Notes: generated from the letters alone by a model not told the origin. A DNA stretch of 8,893 nt from Cellvibrionaceae bacterium (GCA_027012915.1 JALUYN010000549.1:1-8893), one strand, 5' to 3'. Shown: positions 1 through 6,297, counted from the stretch's first letter. Numbers and translations are program-made.

Positions 1-423
1 CTCTATTCGTCGCATTCCCTTGGCTAGATCCACAATTGGAATTTCACTACGCATTGGCGACGCCGCTATCCAACCTCGATTGATCAATATTGTCGCGCCA
101 CTGCTGTCAACAAACGGGACAATCACTTCGTAGCCAACTCTGCCCTGTCGGGTTTTGTTGTCCAACAACCAGTAGCGCTGCTGATCAAAATACCCCTGTA
201 GTTGGATCTTCCGGTACTGCAAATCAGCACCGGGGTACTGATTGATTTTTGTCACCGGCGGTAGCTGATGCTGTTGTGCAATGACACTGTTCAGCTGCTG
301 TTTTTCCTCTGCACGTTCCAGTTGCCAGAAGCCCAACCGAAGCAGCAGAGGTAACATCAGTAATCCCAGCACACTGAGTTTCCAATTAAATGCTAAGGTT
401 AGTGTCACAGTGTTTTCTGGCAT
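1..423 (-). CDS. SURF1 family cytochrome oxidase assembly protein (3' end cut by window edge)
   Basis: I translated this reading frame by hand; 141 codons are present and the end lies beyond position 1. SURF1 proteins are inner-membrane factors that help insert heme a or stabilise subunit I of aa3-type oxidases. Visible family features are an N-terminal membrane helix (about residues 14-31) running straight into GFWQLERAEEK (residues 32-42), then LLDNKTRQGRVGYEV near residues 86-100 and LINRGWI near 113-119. These are the classic SURF1 landmarks. A second C-terminal helix is expected in the missing part. The ATG at 421-423 is the earliest possible start, because an in-frame TAG lies two codons upstream. 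No good Shine-Dalgarno precedes it. It is divergent from the small DUF2909-like gene across 68 bp, so it must have a promoter separate from coxBAGC or lie in a second operon. The family call is firm; the start is moderately sure. Confidence 0.9.
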   Translation of the reverse strand, partial: MPENTVTLTLAFNWKLSVLGLLMLPLLLRLGFWQLERAEEKQQLNSVIAQQHQLPPVTKINQYPGADLQYRKIQLQGYFDQQRYWLLDNKTRQGRVGYEVIVPFVDSSGATILINRGWIAASPMRSEIPIVDLAKGMRRIE

Positions 424-491
424 GGACTATCTGGCTATTTAAACGAACCATTTTGAATGGCCGGAGCATCATTAATTCAACGGGTATTGCT

Positions 492-752
492 ATGTGGCTT
501 AAGGCCGTTATTGTTATTTTGTTTGTTTTGGTGCTGATTAGTTTGAGCAGTGCTTTGGTGTTTCTTCTAAAGGATTCCGGTTCCGAGTCAAAGCGTACGC
601 TCTATGCGCTGGGTGTTCGTATAACGCTTGCAGCGCTTTTGATGTTGAGCATTTTTTACGGTTTCTATTCCGGTCAGCTGGGTCGATCAGCGCCTTGGGA
701 CTCCGGCAATCTGGAGACCCAGGACTCAGTCAACGATCAACCCAAAATGTAA
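492..752 (+). CDS. Small twin-transmembrane protein, DUF2909-like
   Basis: This is an 86-residue membrane protein with two hydrophobic helices (about residues 4-25 and 38-59) joined by a short polar loop (KDSGSESKRT), followed by YGFYSGQLG and a polar tail. Size, the basic loop and the G/Y-rich end of helix 2 fit the DUF2909 'twin transmembrane' family, often found between coxC and SURF1 in gammaproteobacteria. Its biochemical role is not known; location suggests a link to oxidase assembly (inference). I chose the ATG at 492 because the protein then begins at the first membrane helix with MWLKAV. The same frame extends upstream to an ATG at 390, but that would overlap the SURF1 gene and add a segment unlike the family. 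The Shine-Dalgarno is weak (GGGT, about 6 nt upstream). Its last five codons and stop overlap the 3' end of coxC on the other strand by 16 bp. Confidence 0.75.
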   Translation: MWLKAVIVILFVLVLISLSSALVFLLKDSGSESKRTLYALGVRITLAALLMLSIFYGFYSGQLGRSAPWDSGNLETQDSVNDQPKM

Positions 753-1651
753 ACGAAGAGAAATAGCCCCACCCAGACCACATCCACAAAGTGCCAGTAC
801 CAGCTGGCTGATTCAAATCCAAAACAGTCGTCGTGTTTAAAGTGCCCTTTAAGTACTGAACGCAGCCACATCACCAGCAGCATAAACGTACCCAAGGTGA
901 CGTGTGCGCCGTGAAAACCGGTGAGCATAAAGAAAGTAGCGCCGTAGATCCCAGACTGTAGGGTGAGGCCCAGATGGTTGTATGCCTCCAGATATTCTTC
1001 AGCCTGCAAAATCAAAAAGATAATGCCCAGTAATACAGTAATACCCAGCCACAAATTAAACTGTTTGCGGTTGTCATTCTTTAAACCCGTATGAGCGATG
1101 TGCACCGTGACGCTGGAGCTCATCAGGACAACGGTATTCCAAAACGGCAGCCAACCCCAGATTGATTCCACGGTTTTGAAACTCAAGCTCTGCTCCGGCC
1201 CAAGGACTTTAGCACTGTCGCCATTGACCGCCATATCAGGAGTAACCATGAGTGGCCAAGTGGCCTCAAAACCCTGCCATAACAACGCGGTGCTTTCTTT
1301 ATCACCTTCACCGGCTAACCAGGGGATCGAAAAATTGCGCAAGTAGTACAGGGCGCCAAAGAAGGCCGCAAAAAACATGACTTCGCTGAAGATAAACCAA
1401 CCCATGCCCCAAACATAAGAACGTTTGAGTTGGTCACTGTTGAGTCCGGCCATGTTCTCGCTAATAACCGTGGAAAACCAATTCCACAAAACAAACGCGA
1501 ACAGTAGACCACCAATGAACAGAATGGTGGAGCCATTCTCACTGCCGTTGAGCGCACTGCCAGCGCCATAGACGGTAAGAAATAGTCCAAGAGACGCAAA
1601 GATGGGTAACTTACTTTGCTCCGGGACGTAATAACTTTGCTCTGTCGACAT
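737..1651 (-). CDS. coxC: Cytochrome c oxidase subunit III
   Basis: This is a 304-residue polytopic membrane protein, the third core subunit of the aa3-type oxidase. It carries no redox centre; in the family it stabilises subunit I and supports proton uptake. Seven hydrophobic segments can be picked out. Signature stretches are FSEVMFFAAFFGALY (88-102), with the conserved glutamate at 90, WNTVVLMSSS (171-180), AEEY (217-220), GFHGAHV (245-251) and WHFVDVVWVGLFLF (286-299) at the C-terminus. The loop between about residues 106 and 165 is long and polar, as is usual for proteobacterial CoxC with an extended periplasmic segment. The ATG is preceded by GGGGTAAGTGAG. It is the last gene of the coxB-coxA-ctaG-coxC series, separated from ctaG by 72 bp that contain no ORF or clear terminator. 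Its 3' end overlaps the convergent small membrane gene by 16 bp. Confidence 0.96.
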   Translation of the reverse strand: MSTEQSYYVPEQSKLPIFASLGLFLTVYGAGSALNGSENGSTILFIGGLLFAFVLWNWFSTVISENMAGLNSDQLKRSYVWGMGWFIFSEVMFFAAFFGALYYLRNFSIPWLAGEGDKESTALLWQGFEATWPLMVTPDMAVNGDSAKVLGPEQSLSFKTVESIWGWLPFWNTVVLMSSSVTVHIAHTGLKNDNRKQFNLWLGITVLLGIIFLILQAEEYLEAYNHLGLTLQSGIYGATFFMLTGFHGAHVTLGTFMLLVMWLRSVLKGHFKHDDCFGFESASWYWHFVDVVWVGLFLFVYILG

Positions 1652-1723
1652 CTCACTTACCCCGCTTATTGTAGTTTTCAGATGGGTTTTGCGGTTTTCG
1701 TTTTTTGCGCCGGTAAACCAATT

Positions 1724-2281
1724 CTAGTTCACCGAAGCCAAACTCACTCGATCCGTGACATCAAACAACGTGTACGACAGAGTGATGGTTTTCACTTGCG
1801 CTGGAATATCCTGATCAACGATAAAGCGCAGAGGCAGCTCTGCACTCTTACCGCCTGGCAGTGGCTGCTGATTGAAACAGAAACACTCGGTTTTGTGGAA
1901 ATACTCTGCGGCTTTGAAAGGAACCACACTGGGAATCGCCTGCCCCACCATATCTGCAGTGGTTGGATTACTTGCCAGATAACGAATTTCCATTTCTTCT
2001 CCTGGATGAACTTCAACACTGGATAGTTCGGGCTCAAATGACCAGGGCATACCCTCATTGTTCACGGCGAGAAATTGCACAGTGACTGTGCGCGACCTGT
2101 CCACCCGTACCTCGACGGCTTGATATTGATCACCAGTTTTGCCATTCAGACCAGTGACTTCACAAAATACGTCGTACAACGGCGGCATAATCCACACCGC
2201 AAAGACAAACATGCCCACCACCACACCGGTCAACTTCAGCGTTAACCGGTGAGTAGATCTATGCCTCGAGGACTGGTTCAT
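1724..2281 (-). CDS. ctaG: Cytochrome c oxidase assembly protein CtaG/Cox11
   Basis: This 185-residue protein has one N-terminal membrane anchor (about residues 14-33) and a periplasmic beta-rich domain. Family function: a membrane-bound copper chaperone that delivers Cu(I) to the CuB site of subunit I. The sequence shows the family landmarks: PPLYDVFCEVTGLNGKT (33-49) just after the anchor, with Cys40, and the copper-binding KTECFCF motif (130-136, Cys133 and Cys135) in the soluble domain, followed by PLPGGKSAELPLRFIVD. The N-terminal tail is basic (HRSTHRLTLK), consistent with the anchor's cytoplasmic side. A purine-rich GGCGGA lies about 13 nt before the ATG, so the SD is modest. It sits 19 bp downstream of coxA, on the same strand, and precedes coxC. 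This placement between subunits I and III is the standard proteobacterial order. All three cysteines expected for the family are present, so it should be functional. Confidence 0.95.
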   Translation of the reverse strand: MNQSSRHRSTHRLTLKLTGVVVGMFVFAVWIMPPLYDVFCEVTGLNGKTGDQYQAVEVRVDRSRTVTVQFLAVNNEGMPWSFEPELSSVEVHPGEEMEIRYLASNPTTADMVGQAIPSVVPFKAAEYFHKTECFCFNQQPLPGGKSAELPLRFIVDQDIPAQVKTITLSYTLFDVTDRVSLASVN

Positions 2282-2300
2282 TGCTGCAGTATCCGCCGCT

Positions 2301-3851
2301 TTATTTCACTTCCGGTGGAACCGCGAAGGTGTGGTAAGGCGCCGGTGATGGCACGGTCCACTCCAGGCCATCGGGTTCCTCCCACACTTCATCGGTTGCG
2401 GGTTTGCCCGCGCGAATGGTGGCAATCACATTAAACAAGAACATTATTTGTGCCGCGCCGAACAGGAAAGCACCAATGCTGGCAATCATATTGAAATCGG
2501 CAAACTGCAACGCGTAATCTGGAATACGTCTCGGCATACCCGCCAAACCTACAAAGTGCATGGGGAAAAATGTCAGGTTTAACCCCAAGAACGCCATCCA
2601 GAAATGGGTCTTGCCCATTGTTTCGTTGTACATGCGACCACACCACTTGGGCAGCCAGTAATAAACGCCTGCCGTAATCGAGAAGATTGCGCCGGGCACC
2701 AACACATAGTGGAAATGTGCCACGACAAAATAGGTGTCGTGGTACTGGAAGTCCGCAGGCGCAATAGCCAGCATCAATCCCGAAAAGCCACCAATGGTAA
2801 ACAGAATCACAAAAGCCACTGAGAACAACATGGGAGTTTCAAAGGTCATGGAACCTTTGAACATGGTAGTTACCCAATTGAACACCTTTACGCCGGTGGG
2901 TACGGCAATCAGCATGGTGGCGTACATGAAAAACAATTCACCCGCCACCGGCATGCCCACTGTGAACATGTGGTGGGCCCACACGATAAAGCTCAGAAAT
3001 GCGATAGACGCGGTGGCGTAAACCATGGATGCATAACCAAACAAGGGCTTGCGAGCGAAAGTCGGGATAATGGCACTGACCACACCAAACGCGGGCAGAA
3101 TCATGATGTACACCTCGGGGTGCCCAAAGAACCAGAAAACGTGCTGGAACAATACGGGATCACCGCCACCTGCAGCGTCGAAGAAGCTCGTGCCAAAATG
3201 AATATCCATCAACATCATGGTCACTACGCCAGCCAGAACGGGCATCACGGCGATGAGCAAATAGGCAGTGATCAGCCAAGTCCATACAAACAGTGGCATC
3301 TTCATCAGGGTCATTCCCGGAGCACGCATATTGAGAATGGTGGCCACGATATTGATCGCTCCCATAATGGAGCTCGCCCCCATAATATGCACAGCGAAAA
3401 TGAAGAAGGTCACACTGGGTGGCGCGTAGGTTGTGGATAGAGGGGCGTAGAACGTCCAGCCGAAGTTGGGAGCGCCGCCCTCCATCAACAGCGTCGATGC
3501 CAGCATGGCGAACGCAAAGGGCAGTATCCAGAAACTCCAATTGTTCATTCGCGGCAATGCCATATCCGGAGCGCCAATCATCATGGGCACCATCCAGTTG
3601 GCCAAGCCCACAAATGCGGGCATCACCGCACCGAAAACCATCACCAAGCCGTGCATGGTAGTCATTTGATTGAAGAATTCCGGCTCAACAATCTGCATTC
3701 CGGGCTCGAACAGCTCGGCTCGAATCACCAGTGCGAATACACCACCAAGCAAGAACATGGCGAAGCTGAACCACAGATACATGGTTCCAATATCTTTATG
3801 ATTGGTGGTAAACAACCACCGGCTAATGCCTTTAGCGGGACCGTGTGCCAT
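2301..3851 (-). CDS. coxA: Cytochrome c oxidase subunit I, A1-type heme-copper oxidase
   Basis: This is the 516-residue catalytic subunit, which reduces O2 to water and pumps protons across the inner membrane. Opening stretch WLFTTNHKDIG (12-22). Metal ligands are all present: His67 (MTTMHGL) and His381 for low-spin heme a, His379 for heme a3, and His244, His293, His294 for CuB (FFGHPEVY, WAHHMF, HFHYVL). Tyr248, the residue crosslinked to the CuB histidine in the family, is there. Glu246 in HPEVY, Asp96 in GAPDM and Lys322 in PTGVKVF mark intact D and K proton pathways, so this is type A1. Length is normal for a stand-alone subunit I with no fused CoxC. The start is secure: the ATG is 5 nt downstream of a perfect AAGGAGGT. 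It lies 11 bp after coxB in the same operon. Ligand assignments follow homology to characterised aa3 oxidases. Confidence 0.98.
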   Translation of the reverse strand: MAHGPAKGISRWLFTTNHKDIGTMYLWFSFAMFLLGGVFALVIRAELFEPGMQIVEPEFFNQMTTMHGLVMVFGAVMPAFVGLANWMVPMMIGAPDMALPRMNNWSFWILPFAFAMLASTLLMEGGAPNFGWTFYAPLSTTYAPPSVTFFIFAVHIMGASSIMGAINIVATILNMRAPGMTLMKMPLFVWTWLITAYLLIAVMPVLAGVVTMMLMDIHFGTSFFDAAGGGDPVLFQHVFWFFGHPEVYIMILPAFGVVSAIIPTFARKPLFGYASMVYATASIAFLSFIVWAHHMFTVGMPVAGELFFMYATMLIAVPTGVKVFNWVTTMFKGSMTFETPMLFSVAFVILFTIGGFSGLMLAIAPADFQYHDTYFVVAHFHYVLVPGAIFSITAGVYYWLPKWCGRMYNETMGKTHFWMAFLGLNLTFFPMHFVGLAGMPRRIPDYALQFADFNMIASIGAFLFGAAQIMFLFNVIATIRAGKPATDEVWEEPDGLEWTVPSPAPYHTFAVPPEVK

Positions 3852-3856
3852 CGTCT

Positions 3857-3864
3857 ACCTCCTT
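3857..3864 (-). promoter_or_regulatory. Perfect Shine-Dalgarno of coxA overlapping the coxB stop
   Basis: On the minus strand the sequence reads TAAGGAGGT, 5 nt, ATG. The AAGGAGGT core is fully complementary to the 16S anti-SD and shares its first two bases with the TAA that ends coxB (3863-3865). A ribosome ending coxB therefore sits on the coxA initiation region, which suggests translational coupling of subunits II and I (inference). It also fixes the coxA start. Confidence 0.85.
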
Positions 3865-5011
3865 ACTGTGCCTGTTGCTTGAATTTGAGAACATCGATGG
3901 GCTGAACGCTGTCACCCATGTTGTTGCCGTAAGCGTTGCGCTGGAAGGTCACCACTGCTGCGATATCCACCTCCGACAGCTGCGCACCAAACGCCGCCAT
4001 CATGGGATTGGTGGAACTGCCGTTGACCACTATGTCCAGATGACCTGCCATGGCTCCAGTCGCTATGGCGCTGCCCTTGATTGCCGGACCCACGCCACCT
4101 TCACCTGCACTGCCGTGACATGCGGCACAACTGGTGGCATAGCGAGTTTCACCCAAAGCGTAGAGTTCGTCGAACTCGAAGGTTTTCTCGGTGAGGGCTT
4201 TTAGCTTCTCTGCTTCCTGTTTCTTGTTTGCAATCCAGGCGTCGTAGTCCGCCTGCGGCAGCGCTTCTACGACGATGGGCATAAAACCATGGTCCTTGCC
4301 GCACAATTCAGCACACTGGCCACGATAGACGCCCGGCTCCTCAACATAAGCCCAGGATTCGTTCATAAAGCCGGGAATTGCGTCTTTCTTTACCGCGAGA
4401 TCCGGGACCCACCAGGCATGGATCACATCTGCTGCGGTAATCAAAAAGCGAACCTTTTTCTTTACCGGAATCACCAGAGGCTCATCCACCTCCAGCAAAT
4501 AGTTGGGGCCTTTGGGAGCGCGGCCTTCAATCTCGTCGCGGCTGGTCGAGAGGTTACTGAAGAAGCTGACGTCGTCACCCATGTACTCGTACTTCCACTT
4601 CCACTGGTATCCCGTAATCAGGATATCCATGTCCGCTTCTTTGGTGTCGTAGATATTGAGCAGGGTTTTGGTAGCGGGGATCGCCATAACGATCAATATG
4701 GCAAAGGGGACCAGCGTCCAGAGAATTTCTAACGCCGTGCTCTCATGAAAGTTGGCGGCTTTGGCACCATTGGCCTTGCGATGCACGATCATGGTGTAAA
4801 ACATCACACCAAAGACCACCACCCCAATGGCCACGCACCACCAGAAGATATCCATGTGCAATCCATAAATCTCTCGACTTACGGGGGTTACCCCCTGGGG
4901 CATATTCACTCCCCAACGTTGCACTTCGTCTGCGGTCGCCTGCGCCGAAAACGCACTTGCACCAGCAGTGGCTAGCAGACAGCCCAACAGCCGCCCCACT
5001 GTATTCAACAT
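3863..5011 (-). CDS. coxB: Cytochrome c oxidase subunit II with C-terminal cytochrome c domain (caa3-type)
   Basis: This 382-residue subunit accepts electrons and passes them through CuA to heme a of subunit I. In order: a signal peptide-like N-terminus (residues 1-28, AQA/ADE near the cleavage point), two membrane helices (about 52-76 and 93-115), the periplasmic cupredoxin domain starting with the aromatic stretch GYQWKWKYEY (134-143), and a fused class I cytochrome c domain. CuA ligands visible: His198 (VIHAWW), Cys233, Glu235 and Cys237 (GQCAELCG), His241 and Met244. The heme c site is CAACH at 295-299, with Met337 or Met338 (NPMMAAFG) as likely axial ligand. A charged helical linker (about 255-280) joins the domains. 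The ATG has GGAG 8 nt upstream. First gene of coxB-coxA-ctaG-coxC. The fused domain suggests electrons arrive from a soluble or membrane c-type cytochrome via an internal relay, as in other caa3 enzymes. Confidence 0.97.
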   Translation of the reverse strand: MLNTVGRLLGCLLATAGASAFSAQATADEVQRWGVNMPQGVTPVSREIYGLHMDIFWWCVAIGVVVFGVMFYTMIVHRKANGAKAANFHESTALEILWTLVPFAILIVMAIPATKTLLNIYDTKEADMDILITGYQWKWKYEYMGDDVSFFSNLSTSRDEIEGRAPKGPNYLLEVDEPLVIPVKKKVRFLITAADVIHAWWVPDLAVKKDAIPGFMNESWAYVEEPGVYRGQCAELCGKDHGFMPIVVEALPQADYDAWIANKKQEAEKLKALTEKTFEFDELYALGETRYATSCAACHGSAGEGGVGPAIKGSAIATGAMAGHLDIVVNGSSTNPMMAAFGAQLSEVDIAAVVTFQRNAYGNNMGDSVQPIDVLKFKQQAQ

Positions 5012-5093
5012 CGCCGTGTCTCCGTGTTGTTATTTTATTTTTGACCACGAATATCGGGGACGCCTGCCCATTGGTATCAGGCCTAACGGTGAT

Positions 5094-5122
5094 GTTCTAA
5101 AAATCCCCGACTGCTGCGACAA
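5094..5122 (-). promoter_or_regulatory. Candidate sigma70-like promoter for the coxB operon
   Basis: On the minus strand TTGTCG (5117-5122), a 17-nt spacer and TAGAAC (5094-5099) give 4/6 matches at each hexamer. Transcription would start near 5086-5088, leaving a leader of about 75 nt before the coxB ATG. The -35 overlaps the GCGGC-N5-GTCGC dyad, as expected if an activator compensates for weak hexamers. Other placements in the A+T-rich stretch around 5160-5215 cannot be excluded. Confidence 0.3.
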
Positions 5123-5130
5123 AATGCCGC
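5116..5130 (-). promoter_or_regulatory. Putative RegA/PrrA/RegR/RoxR-family response regulator site
   Basis: The minus strand reads GCGGCATTTTGTCGC, an imperfect inverted repeat of GCGGC and GTCGC half-sites around a 5-nt A/T core, about 104 bp upstream of the coxB ATG. As I recall them, redox-responsive RegA/PrrA-type regulators use GCGNC...GNCGC half-sites, and the Bradyrhizobium RegR box is GNGRCRTTNNGNCGC; this site satisfies both. The Pseudomonas orthologue RoxR is reported to control the aa3 oxidase operon. The match is seen in the sequence; that it is bound by such a regulator is inference, and no regulator gene is in the window. Confidence 0.45.
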
Positions 5131-5151
5131 GACCTCTCAGGTTTGGCACAC

Positions 5152-5170
5152 GTTTGAATAAAAGTCAAAC
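5152..5170. repeat. Inverted repeat GTTTGA-N7-TCAAAC upstream of the coxB operon
   Basis: The arms are perfect 6-bp inverted copies separated by ATAAAAG. It lies about 140 bp upstream of the coxB ATG and 22 bp beyond the GCGGC-N5-GTCGC dyad, in an A+T-rich part of the 347-bp spacer. It resembles a dimeric regulator site. It is not a standard FNR/Anr box, because the TTGA and TCAA cores are 7 nt apart instead of 6. Function unknown. Confidence 0.35.
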
Positions 5171-5291
5171 TGGATACTTCTTATACTTATTAAAAATGAC
5201 AAGAGAACCAGAGGCTCTATAGACGCAAAACAACGGATGAACCAGAATGAATCAAGAAATATGGTTTGCAGGGTATTTATGACATATCGTT

Positions 5292-5320
5292 CTTACAAGC
5301 CTTGGTATTTCGACCATAAT
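5292..5320 (+). promoter_or_regulatory. Candidate sigma70 promoter for the unknown rightward gene
   Basis: CTTACA (5292-5297), a 17-nt spacer and CATAAT (5315-5320) match the consensus at 4/6 and 5/6 positions. Transcription would begin near 5327, giving a leader of about 30 nt before the TTG at 5359. It is the best promoter-like sequence in the spacer by eye. Confidence 0.45.
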
Positions 5321-5358
5321 TAAAACCGATTGACCACGATTTCTGAGGCCTAACCCCG

Positions 5359-6039
5359 TTGCAAGATTTGATTCAACACAATATTCAGCGCATGCGTAGC
5401 ATCATCGACGAAGCCAAACAACACGAGGCCGACACCGCGATGCTGCATCAGATTCTGCGTGTTGAAATTACCAAGTTGCACTCGGCCATTCAGCTGCCCA
5501 GTACCGACAGTGTGGAAGCCCTGTGCCGTTTTGTTGAAGACTATGTGAATCACGTGCCTGAATTTGTAGCCGCTATTCACGATCTGGCGGAGGAATCTGG
5601 AATCGGGGCACAGCTGGAAGGCGTACTGAGCATTGCTACCGGCTTTTTTCTGGACCCACCCCAACTATTGGAAAGTCACAGTGGCATGATGGCTTTGATG
5701 GATGAGGCCTATCTGGCCCATCGCTTGATCGAGGAAGTAAACGACCGCTATATCAGCCTTTGCGGTCAGCCCCTGGCCCCCATGGATATGACCCGCTCCA
5801 ATTTAATCGTTCACCACCTTATTGGCGAACCCTTTGCCAACGAACTGGACAGCGCAGTGCAGTATTCGGTGGAGCTGATTATGGCGCGACGCAACGACCT
5901 GGATAACAGCGCCCTACGCGACTATATGGATGAGCACCGGCAACGCGGTTGGAGCCAGGAAATGGCGCGATGGCCCTGTCTGGCTGAAGATCTGGCAATT
6001 AAATTGAACTTCACCGATAGCCCAGGACCTCTGCACTAA
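5359..6039 (+). CDS. Conserved-looking soluble helical protein of unknown function
   Basis: I do not recognise a family. The 226-residue product has no signal peptide, no membrane segment, no cysteine cluster and no obvious catalytic motif. It looks almost wholly alpha-helical and acidic: an N-terminal amphipathic stretch (1-45), then repeated helical blocks such as FVEDYVNHVPEFVAAIHDLAEE (about 59-80), a hydrophobic segment around 92-105 (LSIATGFFLDPP), and a C-terminal part with PLAPMDMTRSNLIVHHLIGEPF (about 138-159). The start is probably TTG at 5359, with GAGG 10 nt upstream and an in-frame TGA at 5344-5346. The first in-frame ATG (5392) would remove 11 residues but has no SD. Codon use resembles its neighbours, and it spans the whole interval up to yheV, so I believe it is real. 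It is divergent from coxB and convergent with yheV (4 bp between stops). Confidence 0.75.
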   Translation: MQDLIQHNIQRMRSIIDEAKQHEADTAMLHQILRVEITKLHSAIQLPSTDSVEALCRFVEDYVNHVPEFVAAIHDLAEESGIGAQLEGVLSIATGFFLDPPQLLESHSGMMALMDEAYLAHRLIEEVNDRYISLCGQPLAPMDMTRSNLIVHHLIGEPFANELDSAVQYSVELIMARRNDLDNSALRDYMDEHRQRGWSQEMARWPCLAEDLAIKLNFTDSPGPLH

Positions 6040-6043
6040 GCTC

Positions 6044-6292
6044 TCAATCATCGGCGTTTTTCAGCGGCGGAAATTGCAGCACCTGAACATCGCTCTTCTT
6101 CATTTCTTCGGTCTGATTGACTCTGGTTTCCAGCTCACGTACTTGCTTCTGAAAACGCATTTCCTCTTTAAAGCCGCAGCTTACGCACTCGCGAAAGTCC
6201 TTACCCTCCTGCGAGTACATAACGATCTTGTCCATCTCAGCGCAACGCGGGCACACCGCACCGGCAATAAAACGTCTCTTTCTTTCACTCAC
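6044..6292 (-). CDS. yheV: YheV family putative zinc-ribbon protein
   Basis: This is an 82-residue protein. The N-terminal half is a compact zinc ribbon: CPRC (Cys14, Cys17), 18 residues, then CVSC (Cys36, Cys39), preceded by a very basic start (SERKRRFIAGAVC) and followed by GFKEEMRF. The C-terminal half is charged and probably helical (QKQVRELETRVNQTEEMKK), ending in LQFPP. This layout matches the gammaproteobacterial YheV family of presumed metal-binding proteins, whose function is not established. The start codon is GTG (6290-6292), 5 nt after a strong GGGGAGAG. It follows prlC with a 12-bp gap and the SD overlaps the prlC stop, so the pair is very likely co-transcribed and translationally coupled. 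That suggests, without proving, a shared role in protein or peptide turnover. Confidence 0.88.
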   Translation of the reverse strand: MSERKRRFIAGAVCPRCAEMDKIVMYSQEGKDFRECVSCGFKEEMRFQKQVRELETRVNQTEEMKKSDVQVLQFPPLKNADD

Positions 6293-6297
6293 AAAAA

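Larger units (their letters stand above)
5041..5354. repeat. Two short words repeated near both ends of the coxB upstream spacer
   Basis: TTGACCACGA occurs at 5041-5050 and again at 5330-5339. AGGCCTAAC occurs at 5079-5087 and 5346-5354. Both pairs are direct and in the same order, though the spacing between the words differs (28 bp and 6 bp). The rest of the 347-bp spacer (5012-5358) holds no ORF that I would call a gene, no tRNA, and no strong hairpin with a T-run. The repeats may be regulator sites, relics of a duplication, or chance. Confidence 0.4.

Noticed and set aside
448..460. CCATT-TTG-AATGG inverted repeat in the DUF2909/SURF1 spacer
   Set aside because: Only 5-bp arms with a 3-nt loop; too weak to call an operator or terminator.
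390..491. Upstream extension of the DUF2909-like frame to an ATG at 390
   Set aside because: It would overlap the start of SURF1 on the other strand, adds 34 residues unlike the two-helix family, and the ATG at 492 starts right at the first helix.
1652..1723. 72-bp gap between ctaG and coxC, checked for a small gene or terminator
   Set aside because: It contains no start codon with an SD leading to a meaningful frame and no stable hairpin with a T-run; it looks like a plain intra-operon spacer.
2970..3440. A 156-residue open frame antisense to coxA
   Set aside because: It lies wholly inside the strongly conserved coxA gene, its translation is rich in His, Gly and Asn without any domain, and it has no SD; it is a shadow of coxA codon use.
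3851..4204. Open frame on the plus strand across the end of coxB
   Set aside because: Fully explained as the complement of the coxB cytochrome c domain and linker; no SD or family resemblance.
5054..5110. TCGGGGA and TCCCCGA arms, 7 bp, as a possible leader hairpin of coxB
   Set aside because: The 43-nt loop is long, the arms are short, and the upstream arm lies before the likely transcription start, so a leader structure is not supported.
5143..5158. TTTGGCACACGTTTGA resembling a sigma54 -24/-12 element
   Set aside because: The TTGGCAC half is good, but the invariant GC at -12 is absent at the required distance.
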